Source: Fusobacteriaceae bacterium (GTDB lineage Bacteria; Fusobacteriota; Fusobacteriia; Fusobacteriales; Fusobacteriaceae). Taken from it: a DNA stretch of 10,463 nucleotides. The stretch spans positions 1 through 10,463 of the forward strand of contig JAFGUR010000153.1 in the NCBI GenBank assembly GCA_016938425.1, in the 5' to 3' direction. The stretch's first letter is position 1, and the number at the start of each line of letters is the position of its first letter. Shown here piece after piece: positions 1 through 7,468 of the stretch. The notes under the pieces were generated by a model, which did no database searches, was not told the origin of the DNA, and was given only the letters and a program-made list of their open reading frames with translations. Both the position numbers and the translations under genes were made by a program.

Positions 1-2015
1 GGAGGACAAATAGGAACTGCTCCTTTTGCATTTTTATCCATATAAAATTTATTAAATATTGGAATTACTGACGCTGAACACCCTTGAACAAGGGCTGAAC
101 TCGTATTTGGTGCTATAGCAAGTAGTTGAGAATTTCTAATTCCAGTTTCTCTTATTTGTTTCATTAAATCTAACCATTCATTTTTTATATCACTATTTTT
201 TTCAAACCATTTTTTATCCTTACCAAAGAAAACGCCTTTGCTCCAGTCACTTCCTTCAAACTTAGGATATTTACCTTTTTCTATAGCTAAATCTGCACTT
301 TTCTTTACAACATTATAAGCAATAAACTCAAATAAATTATTTACTTCGTCTAAAGTTACTTTATCTCCTTTATAAGATAATTTATTTATAGCTAAATAAT
401 CAGCAAGCCCCATAGCTCCTATTCCAATAGTTCTATAATGAAGATTATGTAAATTGCTCTCTGCAATGGGAGTTACAGTTAAATCTATTGTGTTATCCAA
501 AATTGTTACTGCAATTTTAGATGCTTTTGCAAGTTCTTCTCTTTCAAGAAGTAATGATAGATTTAATGAAACCAAATTACAAGTATGAATATATCCTGAT
601 TCTGATTGTTGAGTTATAACTTTATTTTCCTCATCTAAAATTACTTTTCCTACTTTTGTTGGAGAAAAATTTGAAAATGATTCTTGGCATAAATTCCCAC
701 TACCAATCATTCCATCATGTTTATTTGGATTCATACTATTAACTGTATCTTTAAAAAATAAATAAGGCATTCCTGTTTCAATTTGAGTTTTCATTATTTT
801 TTTAAATAATTTTTTTGCACTAACTTTCTTAATTAATTTAAGTTCATCATCTTTTTCTAAAGTTCTATATTTTCTCTCGAATTCTTCGCCCCATAATTCT
901 GCTAATTCAAAACCATATTTTCTTGAAATTTCATTAGGGTCAAATAAAGTCCACTCTTCATCATTCTGAACTCTTCTCATAAATTCATCTAAAATTACTA
1001 CTTGAGGGAATAAATCATATGCCTTTTTTCTTTGATCTCCATTTTCTGTTTGTAGCTCTAAGAAATCTTCGATATCCAAATGCCATATATCTAAAGCAAC
1101 AGTTACAGCTCCAGCTCTTTTCCCTAATTGATTTACTGCTACAGCTGTATCGTTTATTATTTTTGTCCAAGGGATTACTCCACCACTAGCATTTGGAGTT
1201 TTCTTAATTTCTCCTCCAGTAGCTCTAATTCTTGATAAATTAACTCCAACTCCACCACCATTTTTGGATATTTGGGCAATAGCATTGACATTATAGAATA
1301 TGCTATCTAAAGAATCATCTATTGCTGATACAAAACAAGAAGAAAGATTTCCATTTGGTCTTCTCAAGTTAATTAAGATTGGAGTAGCTAGTGAAATTTT
1401 TCTACCTGCAACTTGCTCATATATTTCTTTAGCAACTTTTAATCTATTTTCTTTTTTTTCTACTGAAGCAATTAAAAGGCTTATTGTTAAGAACATTTCT
1501 TGAGGCAATTCATATGCCTTTCCATTTTCTTGAAGCAAATATCTATTTATAAGCATTGTCATTCCTGCATAATCAAAATCCATATCATATTCAGCATTTA
1601 AAAAATTTTCTGCTTCAAAAAGCTCTTCTTCACTGTAAATTTCAAGGATCCTAGAATCATAAATACCTTTATTTACTGCGTCTTTTACAAATCCAACATA
1701 ATTTTTATAACCAAAATCAGGATAATGATTCCTTTTCAAACTTATCTCTTTGTAAAGTTCCATCAAAGCTAATCTTGAAGCAAATATTCTCCATTCAGGT
1801 TCTTCTACTGATGTAAGTTTTAATGCAATATCTATAAGAGATTTTTGAATTTCTTCTGTACTTACTCTATCTTTATAGATTGAAACAACATGGCTTTCCA
1901 ACTCCAAATAATTTACTTTATCATCTAAGCCTTTACTAGCCCATTGAAGGGCTTTTCTTATTTCCTTAATATCTAATTCAGAAATTCTATTATCTCTCTT
2001 TATAACTGTAGTCAT
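1..2015 (-). CDS. nrdA: Ribonucleoside-diphosphate reductase, alpha (large) subunit, class I; 3' end cut by window
   Basis: This subunit reduces ribonucleoside diphosphates to deoxyribonucleoside diphosphates in the cytosol, together with a beta subunit (NrdB) that supplies the radical. I translated 671 codons by hand; the C-terminus, including the tail cysteines, lies beyond the window edge. Residues ~3-90 look like an ATP-cone (TVIKRD start), the allosteric activity domain. The catalytic barrel shows the redox cysteine in NLSSCF (Cys227), GGGVGVN, the radical-site motif NLCQE (Asn441, Cys443, Glu445) and the partner cysteine in HTCNL (Cys479). These correspond to E. coli Cys225, Asn437/Cys439/Glu441 and Cys462. 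A phosphate-binding PNTSS motif follows near the end. The ATG is preceded by AGAGGTGG at 2019-2026. The promoter overlaps NrdR boxes. nrdB would be expected downstream, outside the window. Identification is very secure; class Ia is favoured over Ib because of the ATP-cone. Confidence 0.96.
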   Translation of the reverse strand, partial: MTTVIKRDNRISELDIKEIRKALQWASKGLDDKVNYLELESHVVSIYKDRVSTEEIQKSLIDIALKLTSVEEPEWRIFASRLALMELYKEISLKRNHYPDFGYKNYVGFVKDAVNKGIYDSRILEIYSEEELFEAENFLNAEYDMDFDYAGMTMLINRYLLQENGKAYELPQEMFLTISLLIASVEKKENRLKVAKEIYEQVAGRKISLATPILINLRRPNGNLSSCFVSAIDDSLDSIFYNVNAIAQISKNGGGVGVNLSRIRATGGEIKKTPNASGGVIPWTKIINDTAVAVNQLGKRAGAVTVALDIWHLDIEDFLELQTENGDQRKKAYDLFPQVVILDEFMRRVQNDEEWTLFDPNEISRKYGFELAELWGEEFERKYRTLEKDDELKLIKKVSAKKLFKKIMKTQIETGMPYLFFKDTVNSMNPNKHDGMIGSGNLCQESFSNFSPTKVGKVILDEENKVITQQSESGYIHTCNLVSLNLSLLLEREELAKASKIAVTILDNTIDLTVTPIAESNLHNLHYRTIGIGAMGLADYLAINKLSYKGDKVTLDEVNNLFEFIAYNVVKKSADLAIEKGKYPKFEGSDWSKGVFFGKDKKWFEKNSDIKNEWLDLMKQIRETGIRNSQLLAIAPNTSSALVQGCSASVIPIFNKFYMDKNAKGAVPICP

Positions 2016-2056
2016 TTCCCACCTCTTTAAATTAATACTGTTTTAGTCCTGATTTA

Positions 2057-2085
2057 ATTTTACTATATATTGTGATTTTTTTCAA
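2057..2085 (-). promoter_or_regulatory. Promoter of nrdA
   Basis: On the minus strand, -35 TTGAAA (2080-2085) is followed by a 17-bp spacer and -10 TAAAAT (2057-2062). Transcription should begin near 2050, giving a leader of about 35 nt before the nrdA ATG. The proximal NrdR box fills most of the spacer, so a bound repressor would block RNA polymerase. The motifs are seen directly; activity is inferred. Confidence 0.75.
2060..2075 (-). promoter_or_regulatory. NrdR box, proximal
   Basis: The minus-strand core CAATATATAG (2063-2072) fits the NrdR-box consensus acaCwAtATaTwGtgt at all core positions. It lies between the -35 and -10 of the nrdA promoter. NrdR is an ATP/dATP-sensing repressor of ribonucleotide reductase genes; its own gene is not in this window. 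Confidence 0.85.
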
Positions 2086-2091
2086 TAGAAA

Positions 2092-2107
2092 ATACTATAT
2101 ATTGTTT
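2092..2107 (-). promoter_or_regulatory. NrdR box, distal
   Basis: This is a second copy with a core identical to the proximal box (2095-2104), just upstream of the -35 hexamer. The two cores are 32 bp apart centre to centre, about three helical turns. That is the usual arrangement of paired NrdR boxes and puts both on the same face of the helix. Confidence 0.85.
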
Positions 2108-2155
2108 ATCTTGTTTTTAGATATTCTATTTATAATTACAATATTTTTATATTTG

Positions 2156-2184
2156 TTGAAAATTAATCATATTCGATATATAAT
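2156..2184 (+). promoter_or_regulatory. Promoter of the PLP enzyme-hflX operon
   Basis: -35 TTGAAA (2156-2161), a 17-bp spacer and a perfect -10 TATAAT (2179-2184) point rightward. The predicted start is near 2190, leaving a 5' leader of about 110 nt before the ATG at 2305. The nearest NrdR box ends about 50 bp upstream of the -35, so this promoter is probably not under NrdR control. It is one of the best sigma-70-type matches in the window. Confidence 0.78.
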
Positions 2185-2189
2185 AAAGT

Positions 2190-2238
2190 GAAGGCTAAGT
2201 TGAAATTATTTTCATTACACCATACATATTATAGCCTT
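2190..2238 (+). other. Possible structured 5' leader (nested hairpin)
   Basis: The leader begins almost at the predicted transcript start with AAGGCTA (2191-2197), perfectly complementary to TAGCCTT (2232-2238). Inside the 34-nt loop, TGAAA (2201-2205) can pair with TTTCA (2210-2214) around a TTAT loop. There is no T-run after the outer stem, so it is not a terminator as it stands. I recognise no riboswitch class. It could be a transcript-stabilising 5' stem or a chance pairing in AT-rich DNA. Confidence 0.3.
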
Positions 2239-2304
2239 AAAAATATTAAAAAAACAATTTTATTAATTAACTTGGCGAAAATTTGACAAATGGAGGATTA
2301 ACTT

Positions 2305-3444
2305 ATGTTTAATCTAAAAAATAGCATGATTGAAAGATACTACGAAAAATATATTTACATAAATGGAGGGGAATACTTAGATTTTTCAAATACAAATTTT
2401 TTGGGGCTTAGAGATGATGTAAGAGTGAAAGATGAAATTAAAAGAGGTGTTGATTTATTTTCATTAAATCCTGAAATCAATAAAACTTTAAATCAAAATG
2501 TTAGTATTTATCATTCTCTCGCAGATAAGATTAAAAAAATGAGTGGTTTACCTGAAGCTATCGTTTATTCTACAGGTTATAATGTTAATGTTGGATTAAT
2601 AGCTTCTCTTTTTAATCAACATGATGTAATTTTTTCAGATAGCTTAAATTCTATTAATATTTTAGAAGGAATATATTTGAGCAATGCAAAGCTTATTCGT
2701 TACAAACATAATGATATCAAAGATTTAGATGAACGTATTAGTAAATATGAATCTCAATATGAAAAAATAGCAGTTATTACAGATTCAGTTTTTACAATGG
2801 ATGGAGAGAAAGCTAAGCTTAAAGAAATCGCTAAGTTAAAAGAAAAACATAAATTTTTTCTAATTGTAGACGAGTCAAATGCTAATGGGCTTATAGGGGA
2901 AAATTTTGGTGGTGTATCTGAAGAGCAAAAAGTTACAAATAAAGTAGATATGATTTTTGGATATTTATATAAAGTTTTTGGTTCTACAGGTGAGTACGCT
3001 TCTATGACTTCTGAACTTAAAGAACTTTTAACTCATAACTCTTTAAGACGTGATTTAATAAATAAAAGTGTAATTAGTCCTATTATGGCTATAGGGACTT
3101 TAAAGTCTATTGAACTTGCAGAAACTGAGCTTTGGAGAAGTCACAAAGTAATTGATTTAGGTGCTATTTTGCATAAGGAATTGAAAAATTTGAATTTTTC
3201 TTTAACAGAATCAGAAACAGGAATTATTACTATAATATTTGACTCTGATAAAGAAGTTATTGATATTAGTAAGTTATTGTTTGAAGAAAAAATTTTAGTA
3301 GCTGTTACCATTGGAAAAACAACTATAAAACCAAGAATAAGGCTATTTTTAAATGCTCATATAGATAAAAAAGATATTGAATTTGTAATTGAAAAATTTA
3401 AATTTATAAAAGAAACATATTACTCAGATAAAAATAAACAATAA
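2305..3444 (+). CDS. PLP-dependent aminotransferase-fold enzyme, alpha-oxoamine synthase-like (divergent)
   Basis: This is a fold-type I PLP protein of 379 aa, about the usual length for 8-amino-7-oxononanoate synthase (BioF) and 2-amino-3-ketobutyrate CoA ligase (Kbl). Those enzymes condense an amino acid with an acyl-CoA. Family landmarks are FSNTNFLGL (27-35), YSTGYNVN (88-95), KHND (134-137), VFTMDGE (162-168), VDES (188-191), the likely Schiff-base lysine in YKVFGSTGEY (Lys223) and a C-terminal RIRL (344-347). Several positions depart from the family. The cofactor-stacking histidine of the NHAS-type motif is Ser116, the histidine of DEAH is Asn192, and the Gly/Ser-Arg motif before residue 70 is replaced by an Asn-rich stretch. 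The substrate therefore cannot be assigned, and it may not be a standard synthase. SD GGAGG lies at 2292-2296. The hflX start follows 12 nt after the stop. Confidence 0.8.
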   Translation: MFNLKNSMIERYYEKYIYINGGEYLDFSNTNFLGLRDDVRVKDEIKRGVDLFSLNPEINKTLNQNVSIYHSLADKIKKMSGLPEAIVYSTGYNVNVGLIASLFNQHDVIFSDSLNSINILEGIYLSNAKLIRYKHNDIKDLDERISKYESQYEKIAVITDSVFTMDGEKAKLKEIAKLKEKHKFFLIVDESNANGLIGENFGGVSEEQKVTNKVDMIFGYLYKVFGSTGEYASMTSELKELLTHNSLRRDLINKSVISPIMAIGTLKSIELAETELWRSHKVIDLGAILHKELKNLNFSLTESETGIITIIFDSDKEVIDISKLLFEEKILVAVTIGKTTIKPRIRLFLNAHIDKKDIEFVIEKFKFIKETYYSDKNKQ

Positions 3445-3450
3445 GGTAGG
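3443..3450 (+). promoter_or_regulatory. Ribosome binding site fixing the TTG start of hflX
   Basis: AAGGTAGG overlaps the stop codon of the upstream gene and ends 6 nt before TTG at 3457. No ATG lies nearby in frame, and the encoded N-terminus already matches the family. The overlap suggests translational coupling of the two genes. Confidence 0.7.
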
Positions 3451-3456
3451 TATAAT

Positions 3457-4746
3457 TTGGAAATTGTTAGAGATGAAAGAAAAGAATTTGCTATTTTAGT
3501 AGGAATAGATTATAAAAAAGAATCGTTGTTTTCTTTTGAAGATTCTATTAGTGAAGTAAAAGAACTTGCAAAAGCTTGTAATATTGAAATAGTTAGTTTA
3601 TTAACGCAAAAAAAAGAAAAACCAGAAACAGGAACTTATTTAGGAACAGGGAAACTTCGAGAATTAAAAGAAATAATTGATAATTATGAAGTTGATTATG
3701 TTATTTTCGATAATGAACTTTCTGGTATACAAATTAGAAATTTAGAAGAATATCTTGAAACTACTGTACTTGATAGAACTGGTTTAATTCTTACTATTTT
3801 TGCAAGTAGGGCAAAGTCAAGAGAAGGAAAATTACAAGTAGAACTTGCAAGGTTACAATATGAAAAACCTCGTCTTATTGGATTAGGAAATATTCTATCT
3901 CGTACTGGTGCTGGAAGACTTGCAAGGGGTCAAGGGGAGTCTCAATTAGAGTTAGACAGAAGACAAATTTCTAATAAAATACATGAAATTAAAAAAGAAC
4001 TTGAAGAAGTTAAAAAGCATAGGGATTTGCAGAGAAAGCAAAGAAGAAGAAATAATATTCCTACTGTTTCTTTAGTTGGTTATACAAATGCAGGTAAATC
4101 AACTTTAATGAACTATTTCATGGATTTAAGTACTAGAGATATTGCTGAAAATAAAGCATTTGTCCAAGATATGCTTTTTGCAACACTAGATTCTTTCAGT
4201 AAAAAAATTACTTTTGAAGATAATAAGTCTTTTATTTTAAGTGATACAGTTGGATTTGTTAGTAAATTGCCCCATTCATTAGTAGAAGCTTTTAAATCTA
4301 CTTTAGAAGAGGTTATCGAATCAGATTTTTTAGTTTATGTTGTTGATATTTCATCAAAAAATTATGAACACCAACTTAAAGTTACTCAAAATGTAATAAA
4401 AGAATTGGAAGCTGATAGTATTCCTTTTATTGTTGTATATAATAAAATTGATAAAATTAGTGATGAAATCTTAAAAGAAAGAGGAAATATAGCTACTAAT
4501 TTCATTGATATTTCTGCGTTAAATGGTATTGGAATTGATAAGTTAATTGAAACTATTAAGAAAAATATTTTTAAAGATGAGGTAGAAGTTGAACTTTTAA
4601 TTCCTTATTCAGATGGTTCTGTTACTTCGCATTTACAAAACTCTCGTTCAATAAGTAAAATTGATTATAGAGATGAAGGAACATATTTAAAAGTAGTACT
4701 TAAAAATAGTGAACTTAGTAAATATGAAAAATATTTTTTTCATTAA
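3457..4746 (+). CDS. hflX: GTPase HflX, ribosome-associated
   Basis: HflX is a cytosolic GTPase that binds the 50S subunit and, in characterised bacteria, splits or rescues stalled ribosomes under stress. The protein has the normal bacterial length (429 aa). The N-terminal HflX domain (~1-135) contains TGTYLGTGK (58-66) and the FDNELSG motif (84-90). The glycine-rich GTGAGR-type loop follows (residues ~148-160, SRTGAGRLARGQGE), then a basic helical linker (~165-199). The G domain shows G1 GYTNAGKST (208-216), G2 FATLD (241-245), G3 DTVGF (263-267), G4 NKID (329-332) and G5 SAL (353-355). All nucleotide-binding motifs are intact. It starts with TTG and is the second gene of the operon. A strong hairpin terminator lies 26 nt after the stop. 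Confidence 0.96.
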   Translation: MEIVRDERKEFAILVGIDYKKESLFSFEDSISEVKELAKACNIEIVSLLTQKKEKPETGTYLGTGKLRELKEIIDNYEVDYVIFDNELSGIQIRNLEEYLETTVLDRTGLILTIFASRAKSREGKLQVELARLQYEKPRLIGLGNILSRTGAGRLARGQGESQLELDRRQISNKIHEIKKELEEVKKHRDLQRKQRRRNNIPTVSLVGYTNAGKSTLMNYFMDLSTRDIAENKAFVQDMLFATLDSFSKKITFEDNKSFILSDTVGFVSKLPHSLVEAFKSTLEEVIESDFLVYVVDISSKNYEHQLKVTQNVIKELEADSIPFIVVYNKIDKISDEILKERGNIATNFIDISALNGIGIDKLIETIKKNIFKDEVEVELLIPYSDGSVTSHLQNSRSISKIDYRDEGTYLKVVLKNSELSKYEKYFFH

Positions 4747-4772
4747 ATTTTACAGTTTGCTATAAGTACAAA

Positions 4773-4812
4773 AAAAGAGTCATAGAAAATTCTTATGACT
4801 CTTTTACTTTTT
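4773..4812. terminator. Bidirectional rho-independent terminator between convergent genes
   Basis: AAAAGAGTCATA (4773-4784) pairs perfectly with TATGACTCTTTT (4794-4805) around a 9-nt loop, a 12-bp stem. Rightward, T-rich sequence follows (to ~4812), which can end hflX transcripts. Leftward, the A-run at 4770-4776 becomes a U-run, which can end transcripts of the lipoprotein gene whose stop is at 4814. Confidence 0.88.
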
Positions 4813-4813
4813 A

Positions 4814-5287
4814 TTATTTTTTAGCAAAAATTTGAGTAAAATAATAATCCTGCCCATCTTTTACTACAACAGCTATAGCTGTCTTATTAAAATCTCCTTC
4901 TATATTTGCTCTATGTCCAGAACTATTAATCCATCCTGTTACAGCAGTGCTAACTGGGTCAGGATAATTATTCCATGCAACATTTTCCCCCACAGAAGTA
5001 TAGTTTAATTTAAAAAGTCTCTGACTCCTATCTTCAAAATTATCATGACTAATTTTTTCTTTGCTAACCATATAATTAGTATGTTCTAAAGCTATTTGAT
5101 AAATTTCATCATCCCATTCTAAAGTCGTTTTATTTAGACTTTTTCTATAAGCATTAATTTGCTCTAAAGCTTCTAAGGCCATAGTCTTATTACTTAAATC
5201 TTTAACATTATTTTCACTTGATGACGATGATGAAGAACAAGAAATTGAAAATAATAGTATCATTAATAAAACCATTTTTTTAATCAT
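4814..5287 (-). CDS. CAP/SCP-domain (YkwD-like) lipoprotein
   Basis: This is a 157-aa exported protein. Residues 1-16 form a lipoprotein signal peptide (MIKK, hydrophobic core, FSIS) before Cys17, which fits the general lipobox rule, though -3 is Ser rather than Leu. Seven serines follow the cysteine as a flexible linker. The CAP domain (~37-155) has the expected elements: the helix with INAYR, SHDNF (His81), GENVAW (Glu101), the SSGHRANI motif (His125) and YFTQIF near the end. The two histidines and the glutamate are cavity residues of CAP proteins. Bacterial YkwD-like proteins have no settled biochemical role. It is a single-gene unit with its own promoter, an AAGGAGGA SD at 5291-5298 and a shared terminator. 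Confidence 0.9.
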   Translation of the reverse strand: MIKKMVLLMILLFSISCSSSSSSSENNVKDLSNKTMALEALEQINAYRKSLNKTTLEWDDEIYQIALEHTNYMVSKEKISHDNFEDRSQRLFKLNYTSVGENVAWNNYPDPVSTAVTGWINSSGHRANIEGDFNKTAIAVVVKDGQDYYFTQIFAKK

Positions 5288-5317
5288 AAATCCTCCTTTT
5301 AAAATTTCAGTATGTAT

Positions 5318-5347
5318 ATATTACCATATTCTTAATAACTATTTCAA
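5318..5347 (-). promoter_or_regulatory. Promoter of the CAP lipoprotein gene
   Basis: On the minus strand, -35 TTGAAA (5342-5347), an 18-bp spacer and -10 TAATAT (5318-5323) are preceded by an extended TGG (5324-5326). Transcription should start near 5311, about 24 nt before the ATG. It sits just downstream of the terminator of the transporter operon, so the lipoprotein gene is probably insulated from that operon. Confidence 0.65.
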
Positions 5348-5361
5348 TAATTAATTTTTTC

Positions 5362-5391
5362 AAAAAAAAAATACAGAAATTAATCTGTATT
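5362..5391 (-). terminator. Terminator of the nucleoside salvage operon
   Basis: Read on the minus strand, AATACAGA and TCTGTATT (5384-5391 and 5370-5377) form an 8-bp stem around a 6-nt loop, followed by a run of ten T residues (5362-5371). It lies about 115 nt past the last permease stop codon. The stretch between (5392-5504) is AT-rich and I see no gene in it. Confidence 0.82.
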
Positions 5392-5504
5392 CTCTTTAGT
5401 GTTTACTTTTAAACAAAAATTTTCTCATAGTTAATACATTTGTTCTTCATTGTTCTCTATTTCCTAAAACTCTATATTCCCTGCAAATAATGAATCTTTA
5501 TTTT

Positions 5505-6398
5505 CTAATTACCTTTTTCATAAGGAATTCCTGAAGCTTTTGGAGCAACAGCTTTCCCTACAACTCCTGTTAATGCAAGGATTGTTAAAATATAAGGAAT
5601 CATTTGAATAAATTGAGGTGGAATTGATTTTACATATTGTTGGATTAAAACTTGAATTGCGTCAGCAAACCCAAATAGTAAACTTGCCATAATTACACCT
5701 TTTGGTTTCCATTTTCCAAAAACAAGTGCAGCCAATGCAATAAATCCTCTACCAGCAGACATTTCTTTTGTAAACTGATTTAATGCTCCAATTGATAAAT
5801 ATGCTCCTCCAAGCCCAGCAAACATTCCAGACATAATAACCCCAAAATACCTTACAGAGTATACGTTTATCCCAACTGTATCAGCAGCTAAAGGATGTTC
5901 TCCAACAGCTCTCATTCTAAGTCCTGTAACAGTATTATACAAGAAATAATTAGCCCAAATTGCTAAAGCATATATAAGGATGACAATAACAGGAAGATTT
6001 CCCATTAAAGGAATGTGAATGTTTGGAACTGCAATTTTAATTGCTGGAGAGTTCCCTGATTGATTAAATAATATTCTCAACATAAATATTGTAAATCCTG
6101 AAGCAAATAAGTTAATAGCTACTCCCGAAACAGTTTGATTTCCTTTATACTTAATACTAATTAATGCATGAATTAGAGCAACTATTCCTCCAGAGATAAT
6201 TCCAGCTAGAATACCTAGTACATAGCTATTTGTATAATAAGTTACAACTGCAGCAGTAAAAGCTCCTACTAACATCATTCCTTCCATTCCAATGTTAACA
6301 ACTCCAGTTACTTCAGCAAACATCCCACCCATAGCAGTTATTAGAATTGGAGCTGTTTGCCTAATTGTTGCAAGGATTATACTAAAAATAATACCCAT
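5505..6398 (-). CDS. ABC transporter permease, nucleoside/simple-sugar type (NupQ/YufQ-like)
   Basis: This is an inner-membrane permease of the BPD_transp_2 family (297 aa). Together with the neighbouring permease it should form the import channel. Most of the protein is hydrophobic, with roughly eight to nine membrane segments. Family motifs include VNIGMEGMM (34-42), GNQTVSG (86-92) and the cytoplasmic coupling segment GLRMRAVGEHP (159-169) followed by TVGINV. It resembles B. subtilis NupQ (YufQ), part of a guanosine importer, but the substrate cannot be read from sequence. SD AGGAGGT precedes the ATG. The start overlaps the previous stop by one base (TAATG), implying coupled translation. 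It is the last gene of the operon. Confidence 0.92.
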   Translation of the reverse strand: MGIIFSIILATIRQTAPILITAMGGMFAEVTGVVNIGMEGMMLVGAFTAAVVTYYTNSYVLGILAGIISGGIVALIHALISIKYKGNQTVSGVAINLFASGFTIFMLRILFNQSGNSPAIKIAVPNIHIPLMGNLPVIVILIYALAIWANYFLYNTVTGLRMRAVGEHPLAADTVGINVYSVRYFGVIMSGMFAGLGGAYLSIGALNQFTKEMSAGRGFIALAALVFGKWKPKGVIMASLLFGFADAIQVLIQQYVKSIPPQFIQMIPYILTILALTGVVGKAVAPKASGIPYEKGN

Positions 6399-7468
6399 TA
6401 TTGATTACCTCCTTTTTTCTTAAACATATTTCCAGTTTTATCGAAAAATATTTTAAACATATTTTCAGCAGCAATCAATAATATTATTAATGCTTGAATA
6501 ATTATAATAATTTGATTTGGTACATCTGTTTGAAATTGCATTTCACTACCTCCAACTCTTAGAGCAGCAAAAAGTATAGCAGCAATTATAACACCAAATG
6601 GATTATTTTTACCTAATAAAGCAATAGCCATCCCATCAAAACCATAAGAAGCCATTAGACCAGATTTATAAGTGTATTGACCAATACCTCCAAGAACTCT
6701 TTCAGCTCCAGCAAGCCCTGCAAATAATCCTGATAATCCCATAGTTATTAAAAATATTTTTCTAACATTAATTCCTGCATTTTCTGATGAAGTAAGATTG
6801 TGTCCTGTTGCTTTTATTTCATATCCTAAAACAGTTTTCTTAAATATAAACCAAACAAGTATTGCAGAAGCTACTGCAATAATAAATCCAATGTTAAAAT
6901 GTGTGTTTGTTTCAGCAAAAATTTGTGGTAATCTTGCTGCTTCTAATACCGGTGGTGTTTGAGGGCTTGGGCCATCAACTCCTCCTGCTTTTAAAGGATA
7001 ATTTAAACAATATTGTTCAAATGCACTAGCAATATAATTTAGCATAATAGTAGTAATAACTTCATGTATTCCAAATTTAGCTTTTAAAAATCCAGCAAAT
7101 CCAGCAAATAGAAATCCTGCCAAAGCAGCGACAATTAATACAACTAAAAAATTATTTATTAAAGTATTATTTAAAAAAGCCCCAACTGTAACAGCAGCAA
7201 TTCCTCCAGCTATAACCTGACCTTGAGCTCCTATATTAAATAATCCAGCTTTAAAACCAATTAATAATGATAACCCTGTAAAAATCATAGGTGTAGCTTC
7301 TGTTAAAGTACGAGCAAACTCTCTTTGACCTGAAAAAGCACCACTAAATAAATAACCATAAGCTTCAATAGGATCTTCACCTAAATAATGGATAATAATT
7401 CCTCCAATTAATAGTGCAATTAAAACAGCTAAAATAGGAGTTAGCAAATCTTTTATTTTATTTTTCAT
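6398..7468 (-). CDS. ABC transporter permease, nucleoside/simple-sugar type (NupP/YufP-like)
   Basis: This is the larger permease of the pair (356 aa), BPD_transp_2 family. An N-terminal membrane helix (~9-28) precedes a periplasmic stretch and then a multi-helix core. Recognisable segments are FNIGAQGQ (78-85), FGIHEVITTIMLNY (132-145) and GYEIKATGHN (215-224) with ENAGI after it, which is the coupling-helix region contacting the ATPase. The C-terminus is basic (KKKGGNQ). It resembles NupP/YufP of the B. subtilis guanosine importer. The start lies inside the end of the ATPase gene (11-nt overlap), and its SD (GGAGGA) is formed by the ATPase Gly-Gly-Arg codons, so the two are translationally coupled. 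Confidence 0.92.
   Translation of the reverse strand: MKNKIKDLLTPILAVLIALLIGGIIIHYLGEDPIEAYGYLFSGAFSGQREFARTLTEATPMIFTGLSLLIGFKAGLFNIGAQGQVIAGGIAAVTVGAFLNNTLINNFLVVLIVAALAGFLFAGFAGFLKAKFGIHEVITTIMLNYIASAFEQYCLNYPLKAGGVDGPSPQTPPVLEAARLPQIFAETNTHFNIGFIIAVASAILVWFIFKKTVLGYEIKATGHNLTSSENAGINVRKIFLITMGLSGLFAGLAGAERVLGGIGQYTYKSGLMASYGFDGMAIALLGKNNPFGVIIAAILFAALRVGGSEMQFQTDVPNQIIIIIQALIILLIAAENMFKIFFDKTGNMFKKKGGNQ

Noticed and set aside
543..689. Wider spacing between the two active-site cysteines of NrdA than in E. coli (36 versus 23 residues)
   Set aside because: The extra segment is a loop-like stretch, and as far as I recall such length differences occur among class I alpha subunits; no sign of an intein or insertion element.
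1300..1503. Plus-strand open frame of 67 codons
   Set aside because: It lies wholly antisense to the strongly conserved catalytic region of nrdA, has no SD or promoter, and its protein looks like no known family.
2290..2301. Mini-ORF Met-Glu-Asp-stop just before the PLP enzyme start
   Set aside because: It contains the SD of the real gene and has no SD of its own; a three-codon frame is expected by chance here.
3451..3456. TATAAT immediately before the hflX start
   Set aside because: It would place a transcription start inside hflX, and no -35 element is evident upstream; chance in AT-rich sequence.
5392..5504. Possible small gene in the 3' region of the transporter operon (13-codon ATG frame on the minus strand)
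   Set aside because: Too short, no convincing SD, and it lies between the last stop codon and the operon terminator; best read as 3' UTR.
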